Positions 12,812 to 23,379 of a DNA stretch of 64,000 nt are shown here, piece after piece. A model generated the notes under the pieces. It saw nothing but the letters and a program-made list of their open reading frames with translations, was not told where the DNA came from and did not search any database. Position numbers and translations under genes: made by a program. The first letter of the stretch is position 1; each line of letters opens with the position of its first letter. Origin of the DNA: Cryptomeria japonica (Eukaryota; Streptophyta; Pinopsida; Cupressales; Cupressaceae); NCBI RefSeq assembly GCF_030272615.1, contig NC_081409.1, positions 648,426,468 to 648,490,467 on the forward strand, read 5' to 3'.

Positions 12812-13945
12812 TTATTCATTTCTAAATGCAAATAGTCTAGTATTTGAATAGTACCAACTATAATAATTTATTGAATTCTCTGCTAAATCATGACATTCCT
12901 TAGTGGAATGGCCATGAATTTGATGACATTTGCAAAAAGAAGGATTGTGTTGATTTTTCTTAGGATTCTTTCTTTGATTTCTCAAAGGGAGAGTAATCAA
13001 GTTGGCTTTAATAATCTCATACAAACTACTCTCTTGTTGTGATGAGAAGTTGTAAGATGTATTAGACATTGGGGGAGTGGATGTTGACAAAGGAAGAGTT
13101 TGAAAACCTAAACCTTCTTTGGAAAAGTGTGATGTAGATTTATCATGATCGTCAAAATTTTGTTGCACGCATCCTAAATTATGTTCATTGCAACTATGTT
13201 TAGTATCAAAGTCTAAGGAGCTCCCATCATCATCGAGACATGTGTTGGAATGAAAGGTAAGAATTTATTTAGAAAAATCTTGGATAAATGACACACAAGA
13301 CTCCTTCAAGGCTTCATTCTTAGATTGAGCACTCTTATATCCATTAAACGAAGGTATCAATTCTAATGCACCCCAATTGTTTTATAAATAAGCATCATTA
13401 GTAGGAGACTATATTGTTGAAGTAATCATATTATGAAAGGGAGATATGTACACTACTTCATATTGAATAATATCATAACAAGTAGGATTAGCATGGATTA
13501 TATGGATTTTAGTTTTATAGATAAACTTGATTGTATGGTGAAGAGTAGAAGGGACTACTTTCATAGCATGGATCCACGGTCTACCTAGAAGAAGGTTATA
13601 ACTAAGTTTGTTGGGCATGACATGAATAGGAGTAGGTAAAGTCATAGGTCCTATTTTGATAGGTAAAATGACTATACCAAGTTCCTCTCTAGGAACATTA
13701 TCAAAGTCACTAACACAAAGAGAATCAAGCTGAACAGAAGAATAATCCCAATTTATCTTATGTAATAACTCAACACGACAAATGTTAAGTGTTGAACCAT
13801 TATCAATTAGGGTACCTCTTATCTTTTGTTCATAAATGCAAGGAGTAATCATAAGGTGATCATCTCTATTTTTAACCTCTATAGAAGGTAATTCGTCTTG
13901 TGAGAATGTAATATCATTTAGTTTAGAAGGAGGATGAGGAACCAC
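12812..13945 (-). pseudogene. W gypsy aspartic protease followed by a CHHC zinc knuckle
   Basis: Ty3/gypsy (Tat/Ogre-like) aspartic protease on the minus strand, 13945-13409. It has the active-site motif LIDNGSTLNIC and the family signature SYNLLLGRPWIHAMKVVPS near its C-terminus. The same frame continues with three stops through 13408-13169 into a zinc knuckle C-X2-H-X4-H-X4-C (CKCHQIHGHSTKEC) at about 12930-12890. The frame continuity suggests one polypeptide in which the knuckle lies C-terminal to the protease. No RT, RNase H or integrase follows before the LTR, so most of pol is deleted. Confidence 0.75.
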
Positions 13946-14870
13946 CTTAAGGCTTCTTGAGTCAACTTATGGTATGAAGGTGAAGTTTAAATTAGAGCCC
14001 AAAGGTATATCTTACTTAAAGTAGCATAAATTTGTTCAACGAGATTAAATTCCTTATTAACATTTTTTTTAAGATGATGAGGGGATGGAAGGGAAGTGAG
14101 AAGAACATTGAAATCTTGTTTTCTATTTCTAAAGTTAGGCACTTCACTATCATATTTTTGTGCTAGTTATCTTTTTATATCACCTCTTTCACATATAGTT
14201 TTGCAACTCTTAAGATATAGTCTGGAGGTCTCTTGCACTTAGACTTCTCATAACTATAAAGATGAATGGTATTGACTTGATTGGGCACTTTTTTTCCAAG
14301 GATTCATATTTAGAAACGAGGGCATCAAGAAAGTTGGTAATAATTTCATCTTCTTGCTCCAGGGTATCTCTATGGGTAAGACAAACATTGGGAGAAGGAT
14401 TAACACTATCCATCGATGTTGCATATCTAGGATAAATACCATGTAGAGAAGGTAAAGTGACACTAAGGAAGGTGTTTATCATATTATCCTCTTCCTCTAG
14501 GATATCCTTATGAGTGACACATTTTAATAAAAAGATCAACATCAATTTTTAAAACTTTGTCCTTAAGAGGAAGAGTTGTAAAATAAGTCTTAATAATCTC
14601 TTCTTGCACCAAATTATCTGCACGAGTAAGAGAAGCTTTATGAGAGAAAGTATCATGGTTCATTAGCGCCTTGTCTCTAAAAAGAGATAACTTTGGATTG
14701 AATAGAAGGTAAAGCTTTATAAGGAGGATTGTAAACCACATCAACTTATCTTATCACAAAAGCTTCTTCATGAATAGGATTGATAGAAGGTAAATTTTTG
14801 TAAAGCAGATTGTCATGCATGATGACATCCTTCTTAGTTTTTTGGGGATTTAAAGGATGATTTAGAGGTA
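13946..14870 (-). pseudogene. W pre-protease region with repeated peptide units
   Basis: Decayed coding sequence upstream of the protease, in more than one frame. Three related peptides are visible: LTRADNLVQEEIIKTYFTTL (near 14615), VTHKDILEEEDNMINTFLSV (near 14515) and LTHRDTLEQEDEIITNFLDA (near 14375). I do not recognise a known domain, and I see no regular gag capsid domain in W. The frames contain several stops and shifts. Confidence 0.5.
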
Positions 14871-14943
14871 GGAATGAAGTCATAAAGAGTTTCATCCAAC
14901 ATCTCAAGGTTTTCACTACTAAATGGAATACATTTCATGTTGA

Positions 14944-15108
14944 TTAACCTTTGGCAAAAGATGGTTTAGAAGATGAGGGATTAAGACAAAGGAAACCATC
15001 AAGAGCCTCCTCAAGTTCTTCTCTACTATATATCTCTTTGAAAGGATAGTCATCATAATAAAATGAGTTATCAAAGGCAATAAATTCTTGTAAAAAATAA
15101 ACTGACAT
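14944..15108 (-). CDS. W leader ORF, 54 aa, unknown
   Basis: A small open frame starting MSVYFLQEFIAFDNSFYYDD and ending in PSFAKG before a TAA. It begins about 220 bases downstream of the W primer binding site, so it would be the first ORF on the element's RNA. It is acidic and aromatic-rich. It may be the truncated N-terminus of the longer pre-protease polypeptide rather than a separate gene, because related acidic sequence follows in shifted frames. Confidence 0.35.
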   Translation of the reverse strand: MSVYFLQEFIAFDNSFYYDDYPFKEIYSREELEEALDGFLCLNPSSSKPSFAKG

Positions 15109-15314
15109 TGTTAAAAAGAAATTCTAACTATTGCAATGAAATCAAATGATCTATATAAATGTAAACACACAAAATGCATAAAACAAGAATTTTTGTTTTT
15201 GTTTTTGTATTTTTCTTTTTATTTGAAAGGAAAATTAATATGCAAATGAAACTATGAAATTAATGTAGCTATAAATGCATAAACTATATGAAAAACAAAA
15301 TTAAGCATAAAATA

Positions 15315-15328
15315 CATCGGGTTCACCA
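15315..15328 (-). other. Primer binding site of W
   Basis: The minus strand reads TGGTGAACCCGATG three bases after the LTR end at 15332. The same sequence stands beside the X LTRs (31028-31041 and 41415-41428, and with one or two changes 58279-58292), so W and X probably use the same tRNA primer. I do not assign the tRNA. Confidence 0.7.
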
Positions 15329-15331
15329 AAA

Positions 15332-15357
15332 TGTGATGTTGGAAAATAGGAGAATAT
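15332..15357 (-). repeat. W right LTR, first segment
   Basis: It begins TGTGATGTTGG after the PBS and is cut after 26 bases by copia element C2. The LTR resumes after C2. Confidence 0.6.
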
Positions 15358-16553
15358 TGATAGTTCTGATACTTAACGTTAAGTACAGGAGCCAAGATAA
15401 TAAGATGAGATAGGGGGGTGAATCATACAAACTTAATCTTCCATAAAAACATCAAATTCAACCTCGGTAACATATACTTCAGTGATATAACCAAAACTGC
15501 TAAACATGGAAACTCAAAAGCATATAAACAACATAACACTCATAACACTAGATTTAACGTGGAAACCCAAATAGGGTAAAACCACTGTGGGATTTCGGAC
15601 CCACTAAGAAATATACTCTTCTAGAGTATGCTCGGTTAAAAGCAAATCATGTTAAAGATTACAAACACATTGTTAGATGTGACTCAGTTAAGGGATTTCC
15701 CTCAGATCTGTTAGGATCTTCACCTTGTTAGAAGTGACCTTGTTAAAGGATTTCAAAAACTCAATCAGAATGTCACCTTACTAGAGGGTTTTACAAATAA
15801 GACTGTTAAGTCCACTTGGTTAAGAGATTTTCTGTCACTTTCATAAAATAATAGTAATAAAAATCTATCTGCAACTTCACATCTAAAATGCTAAAGCAGG
15901 TTCTTATTTGCTCAATACAATATAGACATAGAACTAATCTTGTCCTTCTATTGGGCTCTATACGTTGTTATTCAAATAGGTCTTCAAGCTTTTGTGCTCG
16001 GTAATCACTATGTAGCATCCCTGTGCATACACTTGCCCGCATGCATTGTTTATCAACAGTTCCTTATTTATAAACAATTGCTTGACCGCTTAATCTCCTT
16101 GATCACATTTCCCATGAACAATCATAGCCATCAAATCTTCAAACTTTGACCAGGTTCAATGAATTATTCGATCTGAAAACATTTTACCCCACCTTGGAAC
16201 TTGCATACATTTCTTGGAACTTGTGCTAGGGTAATGCGGTTCAATCTAAGTTGTAGATCTTCCTGTTGATTTTCCTTTGCCATAGATTCTTTAACAAACT
16301 TCAGTCACGACATACCAATCATTTAATCAGTTCTAGCTCATCAGCTTCCTTCATTTAATAGCACATTTAATCATTTAATGCATTCTGTTATAGCTCGGTT
16401 ACAACTCAGTAAATCATAAACATTACTCGGTAGACATTTTGTCTTCATTAATCGATAGCAATAACCTTAGGGTTTTGCCAACTAGGTTCCTTAGGGTTTA
16501 CCGACTAGGTTCTTTGCTCGGTAACATAGTATAGTATTAACCTTACAATAAAT
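15358..16553 (-). repeat. C2 3' LTR, truncated
   Basis: It starts TGATAGTTCTGATAC and matches 20499-21694 along its whole length. The match stops at AATAAAT, beyond which the right copy continues as LTR for about 300 bases while this copy jumps into a short RT-derived filler and RNase H. The outer end is therefore a deletion breakpoint and not a true LTR terminus. Confidence 0.8.
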
Positions 16554-16573
16554 CTTTTGTTCAATTTACATAC

Positions 16574-16818
16574 CTGATCCATGCTATGTTGGTGCAATTC
16601 AATGCTGCAACAACATATTCATCTTCTGCTATTGATTGTGAAACACATCCTTGTTTCTTACTAAGCCAACTCACTAGTCTTTCTCCTAAAAAGAAAGCTC
16701 CTCCACTTGTGCTTTTTCTGTCATCAATGTTGTCTGCCCAATCAGCATCTGGATATACGTTTAAATCAAAATCATTTCCTTTCTGATATACTAAGCCATA
16801 ATCCTCAGTGCCTTTCAA
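16574..16818 (-). pseudogene. C2 RNase H fragment
   Basis: It contains the copia RNase H start: YPDADWADNIDDRKSTSGGAFFLGERLVSWLSKKQ, here quoted only by its key parts DADWADN, STSGG and WLSKKQ. The next conserved part, SIAEDEYVVAALNCTNIAWI (usually S-x-A-E-A-E-Y), is present with the second acidic stretch altered to AEDEY. The frame then runs into filler sequence and stops. The C-terminal half of the domain is absent. Confidence 0.8.
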
Positions 16819-16925
16819 GTATCTAAAATTCTTTTGATTGTTGTCATGTGTGTTTCCTTAGGATCTGCAGAGAATCTTGCAACTATACCTACTACATGTG
16901 CTATATCTAGCCTGTTGTGAACAAC

Positions 16926-17869
16926 TTATTGCAACTTTCCAACCATGGATCGGTAAAGTGTCTCATCAACGGATGCAGATTCATCATTCTTTGATAATTT
17001 ATAGTTGGTGGTCATAGGAGTACTTACTGGTTTTGAATCCTCCATTCCAAATTTCTTCAATATTTCCTTTATGTACTTGGATTGAGTAATGAAAATCTCA
17101 TTTTTCATTTGCAGTATCTGTAAACCTATAAAATACTTTATCTCACCGATTAATGACATCTCAAATTCTTTGCTCATTTCATTTCCAAAGTTCTTGCATA
17201 AAGAGTCATTTCCACAAAATATAATATCATCAACAAATATGGCTGAGATGAGTATTCCATTTTCATCATTCTTCATGTACACATTGTTGTTCTCACTTGT
17301 TCTTATAAAGCCAATCTTGATCAAATAAGAGTGCAATCTTTCATACCATGCTCTAGGTGCTTGTTTCAAACCATATAAAGCTTTGTTCAATTTACATACC
17401 TGATCTTTATTTTTGTCTTCAACAAATCCTTCAGGTTGTTCAATAAAACTTCTTCTTCTAATATACCATTTAGAAATGCAGATTTGACATCCATTTGATA
17501 TACCTTGAAATTTTTGTAAGAAGCATATGCCAACAATGTTCTTACTCCTTCAAGTCTAGCCACAGGTGCAAAAGTTTCACCATAATCAATTCCCTCTTCT
17601 TGAGCATAACCTTTGCAAACTAGTCTTTCTTTATTTCGAATGACCTCTCCTTTTTCATTCAGCTTGTTTCTGAAAATCCACTTTTTACCGATTACATTTT
17701 TGTCCTTCGGTCTTGGGATTAGTGTCCATGTGTCATTCTTCTTGATTTGATCAATCTCTTCTATCATAGCATTTATCCAATCTTCACTGTTAAATGTCTC
17801 TTTCACTATTCTCAGTTCAAATTCAGATATCAGACATGTGTTCTGTCTCAGTTTGTTCCTTGTCATCAC
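16926..17869 (-). pseudogene. C2 copia reverse transcriptase
   Basis: Two overlapping minus-strand frames (17869-17387 and 17390-16926) together give the copia RT: WIFRNKLNEKGEVIRNKERL, then YAQEEGIDYGETFAPVARLE, YQMDVKSAFLNG, ALYGLKQAPRAWYERL, and the catalytic box as FVDDIIFCG (usual YVDD). Then come LQILQMKNEIFITQSKYIKE and DSKPVSTPM. The frameshift is near 17390, beside the segment copied at the 16558-16580 junction. It would have made cDNA in the virus-like particle; it is now inactive. Confidence 0.85.
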
Positions 17870-17970
17870 TGGATCATCCTTATCTCCTATAATTTGACTT
17901 GATGCATGATGTCTTCTGCATACTTGGCTAATACAGGCCCGGTAGGTTCTGTATGATCTTCTTCATCACT

Positions 17971-18978
17971 CTATAACTGAATATTCTCTTCATTTTCTTC
18001 AACATTTCTCTCGGTAAGACTTGTCGGTTGAACATAGACAAATTCATCATAATCTTCTAGTTCCTTGGAATTTCCTTCATCATTTCTTTTTGCAAATTCA
18101 TCAATTTTCACATTTGCACTTTCTACTATTTTGTTAGATGATTTGATCAGACATTTAAATGCTTTGCTTCTAGAAGAATAACCTATAAATGTTCCTTCTT
18201 CACTTTTTTGATCAAACTTGCCATTTCTATCATCTTTGTGTACATAACATCTACTTCCAAAGATTTTAAAGTAACTTACATTAGGTTTCTTGTCATACCA
18301 GATTTCATATGGTGTCTTCATAGTTCCTTTCTTCAGTTGTACTCGGTTCAAGGTGTAAACTACTGTGCTTATTGCTTCTCTCCAAAATGTTTGGGGTACT
18401 TTCTTTTCAATCATCAGTGTTCTGGCACCATCCACAATAGATCTGTTTCTTCTCTCAACAATTCCATTTTGTTGTGGAGTTCTCGGTGCAAAGACTTGTC
18501 TTTTAATACCATAATCATTGCAGAATAAGTTGAACTCATCAGATGTGAACTCTCCTCCTCTATCTGATCTAAGGCATTTTAGTTGTCTTCCTGTTTCATT
18601 TTCAACTCTTGCCTTGTACCATTTAAACATTTGAAAAGATTCTAATTTTTGTTTTAAAAACATTACTGACATCATCTTTGAATAGTCATCCACAAATAAT
18701 ATGAAATATTTATCACCATAGTAACTTTGAACTTTCATAGGACCACAAAGATCAGTGTGCACAAGATCTAAAACTCCCTTAGAAGTGTAAGAATTACTTG
18801 TAAAACTTGATCTATTCATCTTACCCATCTGGCATCCTTGGCACATAGCATTCTCAGGTTTTTCAAGACTCGATAGACCTCTTACTCGGTGTTTCTTGCT
18901 TATTTTGATCAGATTATCAAAATTTACATGACAAAACCTTTTATGCCATAACCAGGTATCATCTATCTTTGCATACAA
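17971..18978 (-). CDS. C2 copia integrase, long open frame
   Basis: A 335-codon open stretch. The zinc-binding N-terminus is seen as WLWHKRFCHVNFDNL and CQGCQMGK (the usual G in the HHCC box is C). The catalytic triad is intact: D in HTDLCGP, D in LFVDDYSKM, and E in PQQNGIVERRN. It continues with the copia downstream signature YEIWYDKKPNVSYFKIFGSR and an acidic tail. It is a segment of a pol polyprotein separated from RT by stops, so it is listed as an open fragment and not as an active gene. Confidence 0.85.
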   Translation of the reverse strand: MYAKIDDTWLWHKRFCHVNFDNLIKISKKHRVRGLSSLEKPENAMCQGCQMGKMNRSSFTSNSYTSKGVLDLVHTDLCGPMKVQSYYGDKYFILFVDDYSKMMSVMFLKQKLESFQMFKWYKARVENETGRQLKCLRSDRGGEFTSDEFNLFCNDYGIKRQVFAPRTPQQNGIVERRNRSIVDGARTLMIEKKVPQTFWREAISTVVYTLNRVQLKKGTMKTPYEIWYDKKPNVSYFKIFGSRCYVHKDDRNGKFDQKSEEGTFIGYSSRSKAFKCLIKSSNKIVESANVKIDEFAKRNDEGNSKELEDYDEFVYVQPTSLTERNVEENEENIQL

Positions 18979-19092
18979 ACATTTTTTCTGAGTTGAGTCA
19001 AGGTGAAATGTATTACCTTTTGATTGTGTCCCGGTACCAGCTAACTTTCCATTCTTGTCATGAACTTTGACAATTCCTTTCTAAAATTCTAT

Positions 19093-19404
19093 TCAGTAAC
19101 CTGTGTTGTTTAGTTGTGCTACACTCAACAAATTATATTTCAAACCTTCAACCCAATAAACATCATTGCATCTAGCATTGTCAAGAAGTGTTATAGATCC
19201 TTTACCTTTCATCGGACATGATGCATCATTACCAAATCTTACATAACCTCCATCATAATCTTCTAACATAACAAACTTGTGTTTATCACCTGTCATGTTA
19301 TGTGAGCATCCACTATCTATGATCGAAGAATCATTAGTATTCATGTGAGATATTAGGGCTTTTTTTTCATACCTTTCTTCATCTAATCCATCTTTGATAG
19401 CCAC
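19093..19404 (-). pseudogene. C2 copia protease / pre-integrase
   Basis: The aspartic protease active site is intact as SSIIDSGCSHNMTGD, followed by the pre-integrase motif VYWVEGLKYNLLSVAQLNN. It overlaps the gag frame end (19383-19404) in another frame, which suggests a frameshift mutation between gag and protease. Confidence 0.8.
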
Positions 19405-20434
19405 TCTGATTTATCATCATTGGATTCCTCATCAGCTATTAAGCATGTCTTTCTATCTCTTCTCCTAAAGTCTCGGTATCCTTTGTAATGATTATCTTTC
19501 TGTATGTCATCTCGGTAATCTCTCTTTTCAATAGATTCTTTGTTAGGACAGTTAGAAGCCATATGTCCTATCTTATCACAATTGAAACATTTCAAAGGTA
19601 GTTTTCCTTTATACTTACCTTTGCCTCTCAGTAACCTTCTGGCTAATAGTGCTTCAAACTCTTCTTGCTTTCTGATTTCCTCATACAGTTTGTGTACTTC
19701 TTCCATGTTCTTACAAAATATTTCACTTGCTCCACTGTGATCTCCTTCAGAGTACTTATACTCTCTTTCATTGTAATCATCAGATTCACCAATATGAAAA
19801 GAACAAAATGCAGATTCAACTTTATTTACTGAAGACCCACTGTTATCAAAATTACTTAACTCAAATACATGTAGCTTACCAATAGTGGCATCTAAAGAAA
19901 CTAGCATATTGGGTACAGACCTCAATTCATTGATTGCAGAGACTCGGATTGCATAAGTTGGTAGAAGGGTTCTTAACAACTTGTTATATCTTTTTCTTCA
20001 ATGGTTCCACCTGCTCCTTTGATTTGATTGACAATCTCCTTTAGTCTTGTACTATACTGGGTTATGTTCTCACCTTCATTCATCCTCATAGATTCAAGTT
20101 GTCCTCTTAGACTGTCCACTTTTTCTCTTTGAACATGTTCATCACCACCATACACAGATATGAGCTTGTCCCACATTTCCTTTGCATCATTGCAGCCTTC
20201 TAGATCATTAAACTCTAAGTTAGTCAATGCAGATGTTATTTCAATCATTTCTTGGATATGTTCTTGCTTTGCCTTTATCTCTTCCATTGTCAATGGATAG
20301 GTGCTTGGTTTAATGAAATCATTTTCCAGATAATATACAACATATTCTCCAACTCCTGATAGGTGCAGCTTCATCCTTTTCTGCCATGTAGAGAAACTTG
20401 ACTTGTTCAGCTTCCTTGCATCCCTCTTATACAT
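19383..20434 (-). pseudogene. C2 copia gag
   Basis: Two frames (20434-19973 and 19979-19383) make a copia gag. The N-terminal UBN2-like capsid region has STWQKRMKLHL, AKEMWDKLISVYGGD and QYSTRLKEIVNQI. A single regular zinc knuckle, CFNCDKIGHMASNC, is at about 19590-19550. A basic stretch rich in R, K, D and Y follows. One frameshift lies at about 19976. Confidence 0.85.
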
Positions 20435-20498
20435 CTTTGGATCTTTGCCTCAAGTACCTTTAAACATATCTTCTGAAGTCCAAAGCTCTGATATGAAT

Positions 20499-22024
20499 TG
20501 ATAGTTCTGATACTTAATGTTAAGTACAGATGCCAAGCTAATAAGATGAGAAGGGGGGGTGAATCATACAAACTTAATCTTCCATAAAAACATCAGATTC
20601 AACCTCGGTAACATATACTTCAGTGATATAACCAAAACTGCTAAACATGCAAACTCAAAAGAATATAAACATCATAACACTCATAACACAAGATTTAACG
20701 TGGAAACCCAAATAGGGAAAAACCACTGTGGGATTTTAGACCCACTAAAAAATATAGTCTTCTAGAGTATGCTCGGTTAAAAGGAAATCCTGTTAAAGAT
20801 TACAAACACATTGCTAGATGTGACCCAGTTAAGGGATTTCCCTTAGATCTGTTAGGATCTTCACCTTGTTAGAAGTGACCTTGTTAAAGGATTTCAAACA
20901 CTTAATCAAAATGTCACCTGGCTAGAGGGTTTTACAACTAAGACTGTTAAGTCCACTCGATTAAGAGATTTGCTGTCACTTTCACAAAATAACAATAATA
21001 ACAATCTATCTGCAACCTCACATCTATAATGCTAAAGCAGATTCTTATTTGCTCAATACAATATAGACATAGAACTAATCTTGTCCTTTTGCTGGGCTCT
21101 ATACTCTATTATTCAAACACGTCTTCAAGCTTCTGTGCTTGGTAATCACTATGTAGCATCCATGTGCATAAACTTGCCTGCATGCATTGTTTATCAACAG
21201 TTCCTTATTTATAAACAATTGCTTGACCGCTTAATCTCCTTGATCACATTTCCCATGATCAATCATAGCCATCAAATCTTCAAACTTTGACCATGTTCAA
21301 TGAATTCTTTGATCTGAAAATGTTTTACCCCACCTTGGAACTTGCATACATTTCTTGGAACTTGTGCTAGGGTAATGCGGTTCAATCTAAGCTATAGATC
21401 TTCCTGCCAATTTTCCTTTGCCATAGATTCTTTAACAAACTTCAGTCATGGTATACCAATCATTTAATCAGTTCCAGCTCATCAGCTTCCTTCATTAAAT
21501 AACGCATGTAATCATTTAATGCATTCTGTTACAGCTCGGTTACAACTCGGTAAATACTAAACTTTACTCGATAGACATTCTGTCTTCATTAACCGATAGC
21601 GATAACCTTAGGGTTTTACCGACTAGGTTCCTTAGGGTTTACCGACTAGGTTCTTTGCTTGGTAACATAGTATAGTATTAACCTTACAATAAATAACATA
21701 TGTATGATATCAAAACAATCTAAACATCATGATCTCATCATTGTCTAACTCGATAATAGTTGCCTAGTGAATAACTTATTTCGCCTCTTCTTCATCACAT
21801 TCTTTATGTGTCTTTTACCGACATCTTTATACTCATCAAATCATACTTCTTAAGATATGGCAACATCATACTAAATTAGAAAATCAATTTCTTGACATCA
21901 ATGACAAAATAATAATATTAAGACAGTAGACATCCTTAAGCAATTATATCCATAATCATCATCAACCTTCTCAATATCCTTATTGAAATGCCAACAATCT
22001 CCCTTGTCTGTTATAATGCCAACA
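20499..22024 (-). repeat. C2 5' LTR
   Basis: It starts TGATAGTTCTGATAC next to a PBS-like TATCAGAGC (minus strand, about 20493-20485). It extends past the truncated partner LTR to CCAACA at 21996 or at 22024. The sequence TGTTGGCATT (minus strand) occurs at both of these places, separated by a purine-rich stretch, so the exact end is uncertain. It contains GTTGACATCAATGACA-like sequence near 21893, found near the ends of other copia LTRs here. Confidence 0.65.
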
Positions 22025-22290
22025 TATATTATACAAAGCCACCAAGAGACGAATATGATTGACTAATCTCTTATTCAAGAGAGTCAATTTAGTGTCTATG
22101 TTCTTAGGGCTTCTATTATTTTTTTTCTTTAAGATGTCAATTGGAATGATACAAAAAGCTAGGGTTTTAAAATTAAATCTTAAAAGACTTTAATAGAAAT
22201 CTATCAACTACAAATTAGATGTACAAAAGAAATGAGAATAGTATGATGTACCTATGATTCAAATCTTAATTGTTTCTACTGAGACTAGGT
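22025..22290 (-). repeat. W right LTR, second segment
   Basis: AT-rich sequence between C2 and the solo LTR. No coding signal. It is assigned to W by position only, because the matching part of the left LTR is outside the window. Confidence 0.4.
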
Positions 22291-23379
22291 TGTTAGGATA
22301 ACCGGTGGACAACTAAGAGGGGGAGGGGTGAATCAGTTGTCAACAAATTATATTAATCAAACCACTTTATAACCTTTAACTGGAGCACATAAACATTGAA
22401 TACCAGAATAGTAGAAACAGATACTGATAAGCAATAAAACTTAAGAATGAAACCGAGAATTAACACAATGCAACCATACCACATAACACCATGATTTGTA
22501 CGTAGAAAACTCGATAAAGGGAAAAACCATGGTGGGAAGCCTACCCATAGTTAGTTAATACTTCTACAGAAAGTACGTGATACAATAAGGGGCCTACACA
22601 TGCAGGAAGGCACACTACCTAGAGCGTAATGCTCATTATAAAGGAGTCTCACTGACTACAGAGAGGTTATAACCACCTCAAGATAATTGGACAAAAATAT
22701 AGAAGAATGAACTACCAGAGATAACATCTACCATGCCTGATTACAGTCCCTGTTAAGCTCAATATTGGAGGCCTTTGACCTCTTATATAAACCTAATTCG
22801 ATCACCTATGATCGACCAGATCTCCTTCGCATATGATATTTTATTCCACGACCACGACACATAATTTACAATGAGATCTTACATCAATTTATACAAACTT
22901 TAAGCCCTAAAACAATTAGGCCGGCCACCTAAAAGATATTACAATAAGATCATTACATACATCTATATTAGAATGATATGCCATGTCGGCTTTAGACCAA
23001 AACAACATTAACCAATCCATAAATCATCCTGGTAATGTGTAGAGAATACGTTAACATGATATTGGTCCATAACCTAGATAGGTACCAGACCTAATCTAGG
23101 TCCACCATGCCAAAGCAATGTCTTCAATTAGTTGAGGCATGATCAAGGATCACCTTCTGCATCCTGAATTTCATCTAGAAGCCGCACCAACACCACCTAT
23201 GCATTCTGTCAAAGATTCTCAGTAAAAGCTATCAGTAAAACCTTAAACCCTTATAGGTAACACTAGTTCTTCTGCTAGCAACCAAACCTATTTGTCGGTA
23301 ATCAACCATAACAGCTAGTGTTGACATCAATGACAAAACATCAATGCAACACATAATCAATTCCTCCATATTGCCAACA
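22291..23379 (-). mobile_element. Solo copia LTR with perfect target duplication TAGGT
   Basis: It begins TGTTAGGATAACCGG and ends ATTGCCAACA, with TAGGT at 22286-22290 and 23380-23384. The LTR blocks CTAAGAGGGGG (about 22311) and GTACGTAGAAAACTC (about 22499) are present. It is related to the Z LTR at 60101 (both begin TGTTAGG and share GAGACAACT/GGACAACT). Confidence 0.92.

Larger units (their letters stand above)
15358..22024 (-). mobile_element. C2: Ty1/copia element with both LTRs, 3' end damaged
   Basis: Minus-strand copia element with the order gag, protease, integrase, RT, RNase H. The two LTRs share about 1.2 kb that differs by roughly 6% in the first 310 bases (hand count), so the insertion is not recent. 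The left copy (3' LTR) is truncated at 16553, and the RNase H end and PPT are missing. The flanks AATAT (15353-15357) and TATAT (22025-22029) match at 4 of 5 bases if the right end is placed at 22024; 21996 is an alternative end. Confidence 0.75.

Noticed and set aside
15940-16149. ORFs at 15940-16149 and 21081-21290 with similar translations
   Set aside because: Same position in the two C2 LTRs; similarity reflects the repeat, not a gene.
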